34,696 nucleotides of DNA from Chara braunii. Lineage: Eukaryota; Streptophyta; Charophyceae; Charales; Characeae. The notes under the pieces were generated by a model. The model ran no database searches. It was not told where the DNA came from and saw nothing but the letters and a program-made list of their open reading frames with translations. Positions 20,490 through 29,819 of the stretch are shown in pieces (position 1 is the stretch's first letter; every line of letters begins with the position of its first letter). The stretch lies in NCBI GenBank assembly GCA_003427395.1, contig BFEA01000012.1, positions 1,001,870-1,036,565 of the forward strand, written 5' to 3'. The translations under genes were made by a program, and so were the position numbers.

Positions 20490-22077
20490 ATGTCATTTGG
20501 CACTGGCGGCACGCTGGTTATGGTGGTAAAAGCTACCGCCTCTATCAAGTCGGGCAGCTTTCTCGATCACCCTCGTGTGATTGAGGTGGTGGTCGGAGTG
20601 GGAGTAAGCTTGTGTGCCATCTCTTTCATCGCGGGGCGCATGTACTCAAGGAGCCGAGGCGGGAAGGCCGAGAATCGACATGGCAAGTGGTCTAACCGTG
20701 GCTGCTACTGGATGGAGGGCAGGAGTGGTAACCACTACGCGCAGAACCAGCCCGGGCCTAGTATCCTGTATTCTGTCACTCTGGCCCCGACTGCTAATCC
20801 GGCGCTACTTGGTGTTCCTCCTCTGTATTACGTCGGAGGACAGGTTCATCCGCCTCCAGGGACATCAGCGCCATCAACCTCGGTTGTCGCACCAGTGCAG
20901 TTCCAACCTATACTGAACCAATGGAGTACGCAGCCATAGGGGCCACCGCAGCAGCAGTCCGCTCCATAGCAGGGAAGTGTACCATGCATGGGGCATGCGG
21001 TACCATCTCCGCCGATCTCTGCAGCAGCGCAACCACCAGCTCAATTGCCACATCAGCCTCTAACCGTGCAACCGAATCATCAGGGCTTCCACAACCATGG
21101 CGGGCATGGGGGAAGCTCGACATCAAGTGGAGGTGGGAAAGGTCCCGCTGCTAATAATTTCCCTGGTCCGGGAAATCGGGCCTATTTCACCAAGGAATAC
21201 ATGGAGATCTTGGAAAGCATCAAGTCAAGTAAAGCGATTGACAAAGCGAAAAATAAGATCGGAGTGTCGAAGAATTGTGCTGCCAAGCGGAGTGGGATCC
21301 GGATCGTCGAACCTCCTGACGAAGGAAGCAGAGATGACGCCCGTTCTTTAGAGAAATGCGAGGACATGAAAGCGTGGGTTACTACTATGCTGGGTGATTC
21401 ACTAAAGCTCATCAATTCAAAATTGGAAGAAGTTGACAAGAAGTCGAAATTGGACGCTTCCGAACGGGATGAGTTGGAACGCCTGCAAAGGGAAGTGCAA
21501 GGAGGCAAGGATAACAAGGAACTCTCAAGCAACGAGAAGCGAAAAAGAAGCGTCGACTGCACTCCAGTTGAAAACTCTCCATCAACAGCACGCGTCAGAC
21601 CAAGGTCCAAGGGAAGTTCAAAAACTAAGCCGAAGTGCATCGAGCTCTCAGACGACGAAGGACCGTCTGGTACTAAACATAACTTGCAATTTAAGTTGGA
21701 AAGCACAAACAGTGAGCTATCCGACATCAAGCGGATGCTCGCTGCGCTCATGAGCGCTTTGCCAGATCCGAAAGGGAAGGCAAAGGTAATCGATCCAAGG
21801 ATGGTCATGGGTGCTGAACCAGAGCATCCTGAAGAGGTCGATCTCGAAGATGTTGACATAGCACAGAATGCCCAACTTGAAGGTGATGAGGAAGACTCGA
21901 ACGAAGATGATTTCGCAACGTACATGAAGGTTTGAGCCGAATACTACGGCTCTTTACACTACACACGTGTGCAAGAGCTGTGTAGAGAGCCTGGCGTGAA
22001 GTACTTCAAGAAAGATGTTGCCATGTGGGAACTCGCCAGACAAAACCTGCAGGAATACGCCGACTCGTTGAGGTAAG
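20490..22077 (+). pseudogene. PLE ORF1: low-complexity, coiled-coil, SAP-like protein with three internal stops
   Basis: Reading from the ATG at 20490, frame is kept throughout apart from TAG at 20937, TAG at 20967 and TGA at 21933. Parts in order: a hydrophobic segment (VIEVVVGVGVSLCAISFIAG), an Arg/Gly-rich stretch, a Pro/Gln/Gly-rich linker, a helical and coiled-coil region (MLGDSLKLINSKLEEVDKK... ELERLQREV), a basic KRKR tract that could be a nuclear signal, an acidic region (EEVDLEDVDIAQ, DEEDSNEDD), and a SAP-like end (VQELCREPGVKYFKKDVAMW). Both TAGs sit in a Gln/Pro context where CAG is expected. A nucleic-acid-binding partner of the ORF2 protein is the likely role (inference). The terminal TAA at 22075 overlaps GAG-GTAAGA, a good splice donor. 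Confidence 0.65.
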
Positions 22078-22192
22078 AACGGGGAACACAAGATGGTGAA
22101 ATGTCACGCAGGAAGGAGACTCCTGTCGGGACTGATCATGACGACATGGGTGATGACCGTGACATAGTGAAGGGAAACTGAGTCTAAGTAGC

Positions 22193-23727
22193 ATGAGATC
22201 AATCAGGCGAGCTGTTGCTCGAATAATTGGTGCAAAAAGGACCATCGATCCTATGTTGTTGAACCTACTTGAGCTCGTTCAAGTACTTATTACTATCCTA
22301 GCTTTCCTAAGGGGTGATGTGCGCTGGGGGCTAATGTATGTCCGATTCTGGCTTCGCCTAAATCGTGATGAATGGAATAAACTGATTGATGCACACAGTT
22401 CCGTTTATGTACTCATGTCTGTTAATTATAAACTTGTGTATGTTGGCAAGACTGCTAGATCACTCAGCGAGCGCTGGACAGAACACTGCCGCGCAGTCAG
22501 AGGGAATAGTAAACAGAAGGTTCACTCCTGGTTTCGAAAAATTGGCATCGACTCATACATTCCCATACCAATATGGTTCGGGGATGATTCTGAAATTGAA
22601 TGTATGGAACAGGCAATCATTAAGAGTTTGAACCCAGGTTTGAATGCTCGTGGAACTGCAAAATGTTGGCACCCACGAAGGTCTCGCGAGAAACGTCATC
22701 GTGATCTATTAACTACGGTTAAAATTTTGGAACCTTTGTTGTTCTCATGCTTTAATATGAATGTGAAAAATAAACCGGATTTGCTTTGTGTTTTGAAAAT
22801 GCTGGTTAAGAATAAGGTAACAAAATCTGTAACCGTGACTAACAACACAGGCGGACGTTCGATGAAAGCATGGCGCTTGGTATCTCTGTTGTTTGGACAT
22901 AGCAAGTTGAAAATTGAAAATGAAAATTTTCTGCTAAAAGATGCCAAGTATATCATCGAGAAAGGTGGAGATTGGACAATTACCCAACTCATCCGAACTC
23001 ACACCAAAACTGATATTGAAAAAGTTGAGGTCATTTCGCTCCTTCGAGCCCCTTGGAAAAGGAAAGATCTGGTCAAACAGAGCCTCATCGAACTATTGGA
23101 GTTGGATTCCACGGTTAAATATCAATCAACCACGCGAATGGCAGATAGTTCGTGGCATCTTAATAAATGTATGCCAAAAAAGGTTTGGTGTCAACCCCCG
23201 TGCTAAGATCATTGCTAAAATTCCGTTTTGCACTAGTACGAATAAAAAGAAGGTGGATAATGTCCAACCTGCCCCACTAGCCGACGTGTATGCGAAAAAA
23301 ACTCGAGTTGTTTGGTTAAAGGCCAAGTCAGTTGGGGATTTGCTGCATAATCAAAAGCTCTTCGCACGACGATGCACCTTCGAGTGTGTGTGCGAGAACT
23401 TCGACCTACCCAAAATCGATGGCCATGTCGCGGTCAAAATTAGCGAAGTCAGTGGAATGGACCCATTCCTATTCAATGCAAAAAACATCTCATGAACCGA
23501 GCCTGCAATGAGGCACTCGATGTGATTCGAAAGAATGGAGTAGTAGCTGGCCAGCTACAAATATCGTACGGATCTGTAACAAAGAAAGTGGAGACTATGC
23601 CCCCTGGGTGCATCTTGAGTGAATATGTTCTTGGGATAAAGCAAGCGTTCATTCGGTTGGTTCTAGGCCCACTGGATCGTAACACCACCGAAACTTGGAT
23701 TGAGTGTCCTACGAGGTATGAAATGGG
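22193..23727 (+). pseudogene. PLE ORF2, N-terminal part: GIY-YIG endonuclease and linker
   Basis: The ATG at 22193 gives a hydrophobic/basic N-terminus (residues 20-50), then a GIY-YIG nuclease at residues 71-151 (22403-22645). VYV stands for GIY at 71-73 and YVG for YIG at 83-85, with Arg94 (SERWTEH), His98, Glu139 (CMEQ) and Asn147 (LNPGLN) in the expected order, so the catalytic set looks complete. In PLEs this nuclease nicks the target to prime reverse transcription. The linker is broken twice: at A6 23176-23181 (one A too many) and at A6 23480-23485 (one A too few). The frame then runs to ECPTRYEMG, where an insertion interrupts it. Confidence 0.88.
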
Positions 23728-25093
23728 TGTAATGGCACGCCATAACAGAGACTGAGAACACTGCTGATTTCTGAAGTTTTGTCGATGGAATGGATGCCTT
23801 GTTGAGATTCCCACGTTCTGCTGTGTTTTCTAAGTCTGTATGTATGCATGCCTGTCTGAGTGCTTGTCGGCATGAGAGTGTGTGTGACGCGCAAGGGTAC
23901 TTGCTTGTTTGGCAGGCCCGTAAGGCCAATACTTACCTGTGGCCGTGGCATTGAGGATTGCAGCAGGGAAAAACACTCAAGTGGCAGAGCCAGAGGCCCG
24001 CGACACCTAGAGCAGCGGAAAAACACTCAAGTATCAGGTAGGCCGGTATCGCACCCTGTAGCAGAAGATGTGTCCGGTACTCGAGGCCGGGCAGAAGAAG
24101 ACAAAGTTGGCATTTTTAGAGACCCAATAGTGGTAGCCTGGTAGGCTAGGTCTAGGCCGGTACCAGTCCATCCAGTCTGAGTCTAGAGCCTGTACGGGCA
24201 ATATCAGAGTCTGCAATGATGTTTCCCTCTGGAAAGGAGGAGGTACCGGTTGCTTGGGAGGCCGAGCGGCCTGGAAGTCACCGCCCAAGAGGCAAGCACG
24301 CCGCTATATCAAGAGGTCGAGGCAAGAGGTCGGCCTCATTCTTCAGTGTGCGAGTTGGGCATCACGCTGTTGGAGCGTTGGTTGGAAGAGCGTTGGCTGC
24401 TATAACGCTATTGGGAGGAAGAAGTCGGGAGCTTCCACCTTGGCTATGGTGGAGCTCTACCGGTAAGAGGAGGAGGGAGAAGGGGACCAAGGAGGAGAGT
24501 GGCGAGGTACTTATCTGGCTATGGTGGACACCATCTTCATCACCGTGTTAGGCGTTGCATCTGGAAGGCCCTAGTTGGGGTAGTGCCGCACCAAGGAAGC
24601 TCGGGGCAGAGACAGGCATGGTGGCCTAGTGAACAGCGGCATAGCTGCTTTGCATTGTCCTTTGCACAAGGAGGCAGCGACATAGCTACTTTGGATTGTC
24701 CTTTGGATAGGAGGGTTGAGCCCTCAGCAGTCCGCCATGGCCTCGGCGTACCTGTGAGAGGAAGGAGAAGGGTGGCCATGGCTATGGTGGACCTCATGTT
24801 GTGCCTGCAGTAAAAGTGGGATTCGGACATTGATTCTGGTTTAGCCATTCAACATTATTATTGTTATTTCTTGTTTGAATAAGAGGGGAGGAGATAAGGA
24901 GGAGGAGATTGGTTGGCGAAGAAGAAGAGCCTTGTCATTGGTCTATGTTGGAGTACATAATCTTCTTCTTTTTTCTTACTTCTTCTTCTTTTTCTTTCCC
25001 TCATTCCTCTCAAGTTCGTTCATTTCTTTTGGCAATTGGACGACATTGTACTTTCTGATGAATGTATACTTTGAAATTGGCCAGGATCGTAAC
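23728..25093 (+). mobile_element. 1.37-kb insertion splitting PLE ORF2
   Basis: The uninterrupted copy 1 sequence (TATCAAATGGGACTCAGTACAATG) shows where the break is. In copy 2 ATGGG at 23723-23727 and ATGGA at 25094-25098 flank foreign DNA starting TGTAATGG and ending CGTAAC(A). A 4-5 bp near-duplication with TG...CA-like ends suggests a solo LTR or other LTR-derived insert, but this is not proven. The segment 23830-24300 belongs to family Y (13960-14440). The AAAACACTCAAGT motif occurs twice within it. A TTC-rich block lies at 24960-25010. No protein domain is seen. Confidence 0.85.
23830..24300 (+). repeat. Dispersed repeat family Y, copy 2
   Basis: The counterpart of 13960-14440 with the same landmark order (TACTCGAGGCCG, CAGAAGAAGACAAAGT, ATATCAGAGT, TCCCTCTG, GAAGTCACC). 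It lies wholly inside the insertion in PLE copy 2. In both places the sequence continues with a short related tail (GGAAGTCACC, CCCAAG). Confidence 0.8.
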
Positions 25094-26441
25094 ATGGAGC
25101 TCAATACAATGTTTCTTAGCAATGTGAATTATGAAAGAGTGGATTCTGAAAAAAACGTGATTTTGCGTGACTTTCGTACTAACTACAATCAGCAGGAATT
25201 GGGAAAGATTGCACAATGGGACAGACGTGGAGAACTGCAGTATGCTTACATTATGGCCAAAGAAAGGACAAACAAAAAAGAAGACCAATTGTCCCTTCAT
25301 TCCAAAGCCCGTTCCGTGCTGCACCAGGAGTCGTGTCCCTAGCTTTGAACTCTTTTATTAGAAATATCAAAGCTCCTCACTTCAATCTCAGAACGATGGT
25401 GGACCTTCGGCGTGAGATCACAATGGTCAGTGATAAAGAAGGACCTCTTTCCAAATATGGTGTCGTGATGCGCACCTATGACATCAAAGAAATGTTCACC
25501 CAACTACCCCATGAGGTAATTGATCGTGCGGTGAAGTGGATTATTGAGTGGTTTGTGCAGAAAGGCGTACGGTGGATCCGACTCAACAATCGAAAAAATA
25601 TGGCAACCTTCGTGAAATCTCATGGAGAAGCCGGTTGGAAAGCCATCCGGCTCACTGCCTTAATCACCTTGAATCAGTTTCAACTAAGACACATTGTGCT
25701 CTTGGTCTCAGATGCTATTCTACGCCAAAAAAAAGAAATTCCTATGGTTGGGAGAGCAAGCCCCGCATTGGCCTGTGTGATATGTATGTACTCTGTGTAC
25801 AACTTTATTTCCTCACTTGGCGTTGACGCTAAATTCATCACAGGGAAAAGATACATTGACGATCTGCTGCCCTTTTTTTTTTTCAATAAAAATCACCCAG
25901 CGGGAAATAAGAAAGCTAACGAACGCCTTGATAAAATTATGCAGTGCTACCCCAAAGAACTTAGCTTGAAACAAACTGATGCAGGTCTGGGCATTCTCAA
26001 TTTTTTGGAAACTAGGATGATAGTTGCTGAATTTTATAAAGTAGTATTGGTTTCGCACAAGTTCAAAAATCGTGATTCGATTTGGAGCCCTGGACCCCGA
26101 CGTTTTCAGACTTACAAAAACCCGGCCTTATTCGGGTCTAAAACAGCCAAGTTCGCTACCGTAGCTAATACCATCCTCTGAACCACAAATAACTGTAGTG
26201 ACATGGGGATGACCTGCCTGGGAATACTCACACTAGCGATCGCAATCGAGAAACCGAGTACAGGAGTAATATTATCCTTGCAGGGCTTAAATGGATGCAA
26301 TGCCGCGATGGAAATAACCCATTTTTAGGCCAGATCCAGAATATTGTGAAAAGCGTGGTTAACGTCACCACTCCATGGGCACGCCCCACGTACAACAAGG
26401 CACGACATCGGACAACTAAGCCTCACAAAGGTGCCATCTAA
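25094..26441 (+). pseudogene. PLE ORF2, C-terminal part: reverse transcriptase, copy 2
   Basis: After the insertion the frame resumes at MELNTMFLSNV. A -1 change is needed at A6 25274-25279, exactly where copy 1 also has it. From there the frame is open to the TGA at 26179-26181. RT landmarks are RRPIVPSFQSPFRA, YDIKEMFTQLP (motif A Asp at 25480), IPMVGRASPAL (25738; copy 1 has IPMGG, so one conserved Gly is Val here) and YIDD (25852-25863), the catalytic pair, intact. Beyond the TGA, AGLKWMQCRDGNNPFLGQIQ is readable in another frame to the TAA at 26439. About 140 bases present in copy 1 (about 18437-18580) are missing here, which explains the frame change. Confidence 0.88.
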
Positions 26442-27164
26442 CTGGGCTGCGGCACGCGGATGGCTCAACTAGAATATCGTCTGGATGGAGCCAGTGTACC
26501 AGAAGTACACATGACTCACCGCCCGTGAATTCGAGTGACAATGGTCTTGCAACGATGGACATGACCCGGTTCGGGGCCAGATTCAAAAAAATCGATAAAC
26601 GTTGTTGCTGACTCGCGTAACTGGAAAAACAAATCTCGGATCCTAAGTCCACATGCAACATCTTCAGAGACTCCGACTGCAGATTGTGTTTTAACTTCTT
26701 CAAAGGAAACGTTGTTTTCAGGCTCGGCAACCCGTTTTTCACAGCTCATTTTTTTGAGCCTCATGGTGAGGGATCGTTTGAAGGTACTTATCTGGGAATC
26801 AGACTCTATACATCGGAACTAGTAGTACCTTGCAGTAGGGAAGCCTAGCCTCCCGCAGGCGGGTTCGCAACTGTGGATTTTTTTGTAAAGATTTGGCTGA
26901 GCGTGTCGGCCTCGTACATCTGTATCTTCGTTCTCAGTGACGAACCGAGCACTAGGAAGGAGGAAGGGAAGTCATATTTTGTGAGTATTTAAGCGATTGG
27001 TAGTAAGGTAGGAATCATCAATCTGAGTGGTGTATTGAGTGGAAGGGTTGAGTTCCATAACTACGTGTTATGGAAGAGCAGAGGGGAAGATGTTGTAGGC
27101 CACGATATTAATGCCCAAGGCATCTTCTTCTATGTTTTGGTTCAATTGTGTGTAATCATTCTCA
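26442..27164 (+). other. PLE copy 2 3' region
   Basis: About 720 bases matching the copy 1 3' region (18769-19777, less its duplication) to a shared last base. It contains a CCCGC-AG-GCGGG hairpin near 26851-26862 and a minus-strand frame of 82 codons (26516-26764) that is also open in both copy 1 units. Substitutions in that frame look unconstrained (see findings), so I treat it as noncoding. Confidence 0.75.
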
Positions 27165-29115
27165 CAGATCTGGATATAGAAGTTATGGGTTGCAACATGA
27201 GGTGACAACAGTTGCTCCGTGATTTCAACAGAGGGTGAAGGAGAAGGTGACCAGTGGCAGTCTAGCAATGAATTCAAGACTTAGCAGCTAGAACTGAGAT
27301 GCATGAACCCATAACTGAAATGATGTGGGGGCACCTAAGTCCATGGCTATGTTAGAAGGTGTTGAACTCAAGCAAGGCACATTGAAGTGGTGGCTTGGAA
27401 TAGCACAAAGCTATGGGTATACGGTGAACCTTGAGGTGTGGTACTTGGCCTCAAGGAGTTTGAGGCAATGATGAGACAATGGAAAGGAGTGTTGGAGGTG
27501 TGCAGCATTGAGGGAGACGCTACTGGTGGAGCTGCTAGTGGTCTGCAAGGTTGAAGGAGGAGCCGCTTAAGGACGAACAGGCCAGCCTTAGCTAAGGTTA
27601 GGGAGGTTCTGCCTTAGTACTGGGCTGGAATTGAGGCGGCTGGAGGAGATGGAGGTTTGTGCAAAGGTTGAAGGTGGAGTTGGGTGGCTACAACTATCAT
27701 GAGCAGCCATAGCCATAGTCTGTGTCCATGACGTCAAGGGGAGACGATATCGATTTGTTTTGGCAGTGACGCAACCGATTGAAGGGGTGATGCTACAAAA
27801 AGTTTGGCAGACCGGCATTACCTCTTAAGGGAGTTATCTCGCCGGAATTTTGGTGCAGCGGCAATCATTATTTGTGGTGGGGTTATGCTTCCGAAATCTA
27901 GGCACATTAGCGGTACATATTTTGGACGGGAGGTGCTGTCGTTTCTACGGTACGGCGGCGGTAGCGTTTTTCAATAGGGGAATGTTGGTCGCTTGACGGT
28001 GGGGAACCTTTTTTTTTATGGGACGTGCCGCTGGTTTTCGTACCGTTTTACGATGTGGTATTTGCAGTTTTGAGCAAGGGGTCATGGTGGTCCCGGCTAT
28101 AGTGCGCGCTTGGGACTTGACTCCAAGGGTGATGTTCGACTGCATTGTGCAATATTATTTATGTTTTTAGGAGTGTGGCAGGGTGCGATCGGCAGCCTTG
28201 GGGCATGTTTGGTGGTGGGTGTGGTGGATTGTGTTGTGTGACACTCGTGAATCAGCTGGGACGCACGTGTCAGGCTATTTATTTTATTGGGGCCCACGTG
28301 ACGCTGTGCACGGGCCAGCAGGACCAATTGGGACGCGAGCACGCGACGCTGTGACCATTGGGATTAACGACACTTGCAGTTTTTACATTCGGGACCGTCT
28401 TCATTTTTTGGGGGAACACACGAAGTGAGCGGTTTTGGTAACCGAGACCATCCAGTGCAATGGTTGGTGGCGTGGGACAATCTGGGACAACTTGGGACCA
28501 GTTGGCACTGACGTGGGACTGGTGGATTTTTTTTGAGACGTGCGCGGCTTGCCATTTTCACAACTGGATTTACCGTGAGATGGGTGTGCGAGTTAAAGAC
28601 GGAATGGGACTAGCGGTTGGCCCGAGACTTGCCTCAGGACTGCAGTTTTCTTTGGCGGCACTTACTTTTCTACTTGGTTTTCTTGAGTGAGTCAGGGCAC
28701 ATTCACTACCACTTTACTCAATGTCCGTTGAATGACTCATACTCCCCTTCACAACCGTGTGAACGCACACTTTGCTTGACCCTGTTTGTTTTGAACGTTC
28801 AAAAGAAGTAGAGGAAAGGGTGTCTAAGTCATGCATGTGAAAGGTGAGGTATGACTTGAGTATGGGATTGCAATAGTTTCTTTTGAACTTGTTTTGTTTT
28901 GTGTGTTGTGCAGGTAGGTAGAAGGATGCTTGCAAAGGAGATTGATTTATGCCTATTTGGGACAAAGGAAAAAAAATTGTCTTTTTTTTACCTATCTCTT
29001 ACCTGCTTGTCAGAAAGACGTGTTTTGAAAATGGTTGATTCAGCGCTGAGCTTAGGGTCATTCGCGCACTGCGTCTGCAATGTAGCCTAGATAGATTGGG
29101 TGCTTGTGTGTTCTC
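27165..29115. other. Noncoding, nothing recognised
   Basis: The flank downstream of the PLE tandem. A short GGGAC-rich patch (TGGGACAA, TGGGACAA, TGGGACCA) occurs at about 28470-28500. No ORF here has a domain, and plus and minus frames overlap. Confidence 0.45.
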
Positions 29116-29230
29116 CAACAGGTTGCGGGTTCGAGCATGGCCTGATGGGGCACCTGCACTTTGCAATAAGATCTCGAAATATACCCGTTTTTCGGAGATG
29201 GAGGTTGCAGGTTCGATCCTTGCCATGCCT
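29116..29230 (+). tRNA. tRNA-like remnants (two T arms)
   Basis: GCGGGTTCGAGC at about 29123 and GCAGGTTCGATCCTTGC at about 29206-29222 are two intact B boxes about 85 bases apart. The second has a full 5-bp T stem and is followed by CATGCC, which pairs with GGCATG-like sequence near 29131 (GAGCATG) through 5-6 pairs. The intervening D and anticodon arms are not canonical and a long hairpin (ATCTCGAAA with TTTCGGAGAT) occupies the variable-arm position. It is likely a decayed tRNA-derived element. Confidence 0.4.
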
Positions 29231-29256
29231 AAGTGGATGCTTTGGGGCTGATTGTC

Positions 29257-29450
29257 GGTTCCCTATCCGAGCCTAGATGGATGGTGCACGGTCCGCTGGT
29301 GGTGTCTGGGCCCGATGTCTTGTGCCAGGATGATTGGGGACTGATTGCCAGTTCTTTGTCCCGTGCTGGTTCCCTGCCCGAGCCTAGATGAAAGGTGCTC
29401 GCTCCACTAGTGACTGACCTGGGTCCGCTGTTTTGTGTCAAGGAGAAGGT
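29257..29450 (+). repeat. Diverged tandem duplication, 111-bp period
   Basis: GGTTCCCTRYCCGAGCCTAGATG starts both units (29257 and 29368). They continue with AGGTGCWCG or TGGTGCACG, TCCRCT, CTGGGYCCG and TGTCTTGTG or TTTTGTGTC in the same order. No protein frame is shared. Confidence 0.7.
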
Positions 29451-29714
29451 TGCAGCGGGCATCGCTCTGAAGCATCTCCTGTTGGTTGGCTGGGGTTGGA
29501 TCTGTGCTTTCTGTCTGCGACCCAACACTTGGGCTATAATGCTTTCGCCTATTAGGGTCAGGTACCCCATGGGGGGATGGTCCAATAAATTGCACCCGTT
29601 GGGGGTAGGCAGTTCTTGATGAAGAATGAAAGGGTTGCTCGCTGCATCTCAAGGGGACTAAGGGTTACGTCTGTCCGTCTGGGTACCGTAAAGGTCTCCC
29701 GGTGCGGGATGCTC

Positions 29715-29815
29715 TTAGCCATTGACCCTAGGATGAGGTGGGTTGGTACCTACGCTCTTGAGCTGAAATGCCAACTGCGCTACCTCAAACATGTCCAATT
29801 AAAAAAAAAAAAAAA
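29715..29815 (-). tRNA. tRNA-Met-like remnant next to a poly(T)/poly(A) run
   Basis: On the minus strand GAGGTAGCGCAGTTGGCA (about 29775-29792) matches the D-arm/A-box region of plant elongator tRNA-Met, and AGCGTAGGT follows after an extra 12-13 bases. No clear B box follows. A pure A run (about 29800-29815 on plus) abuts the 5' side, which is the wrong side for a tail of this minus-strand copy. Treated as a fragment, not a working tRNA. Confidence 0.35.
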
Positions 29816-29819
29816 GGGT

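Larger units (their letters stand above)
19778..27164 (+). mobile_element. Penelope-like retroelement, copy 2 (near full length, permuted GIY-YIG/RT order)
   Basis: Order of parts: leader 19778-20489 (interrupted by a MITE), ORF1 20490-22077, ORF2 GIY-YIG part from 22193, a 1.37-kb insertion at 23728-25093, the RT part 25094-26181, a C-terminal block to 26441, then a 3' region to 27164 that matches copy 1 to the last base. GIY-YIG placed N-terminal to the RT is the arrangement described for Chlamys/Naiad PLEs; classical Penelope and Athena-type elements carry it C-terminally or lack it. Without the two insertions the element is about 5.7 kb. The 5' end at 19778 is inferred from abutting the copy 1 3' end. 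Confidence 0.85.

Noticed and set aside
21182-21925. 247-codon minus-strand frame rich in Ser and Leu.
   Set aside because: It is the complement of ORF1, whose plus-strand reading has coherent coiled-coil, basic and acidic regions and continues past both ends.
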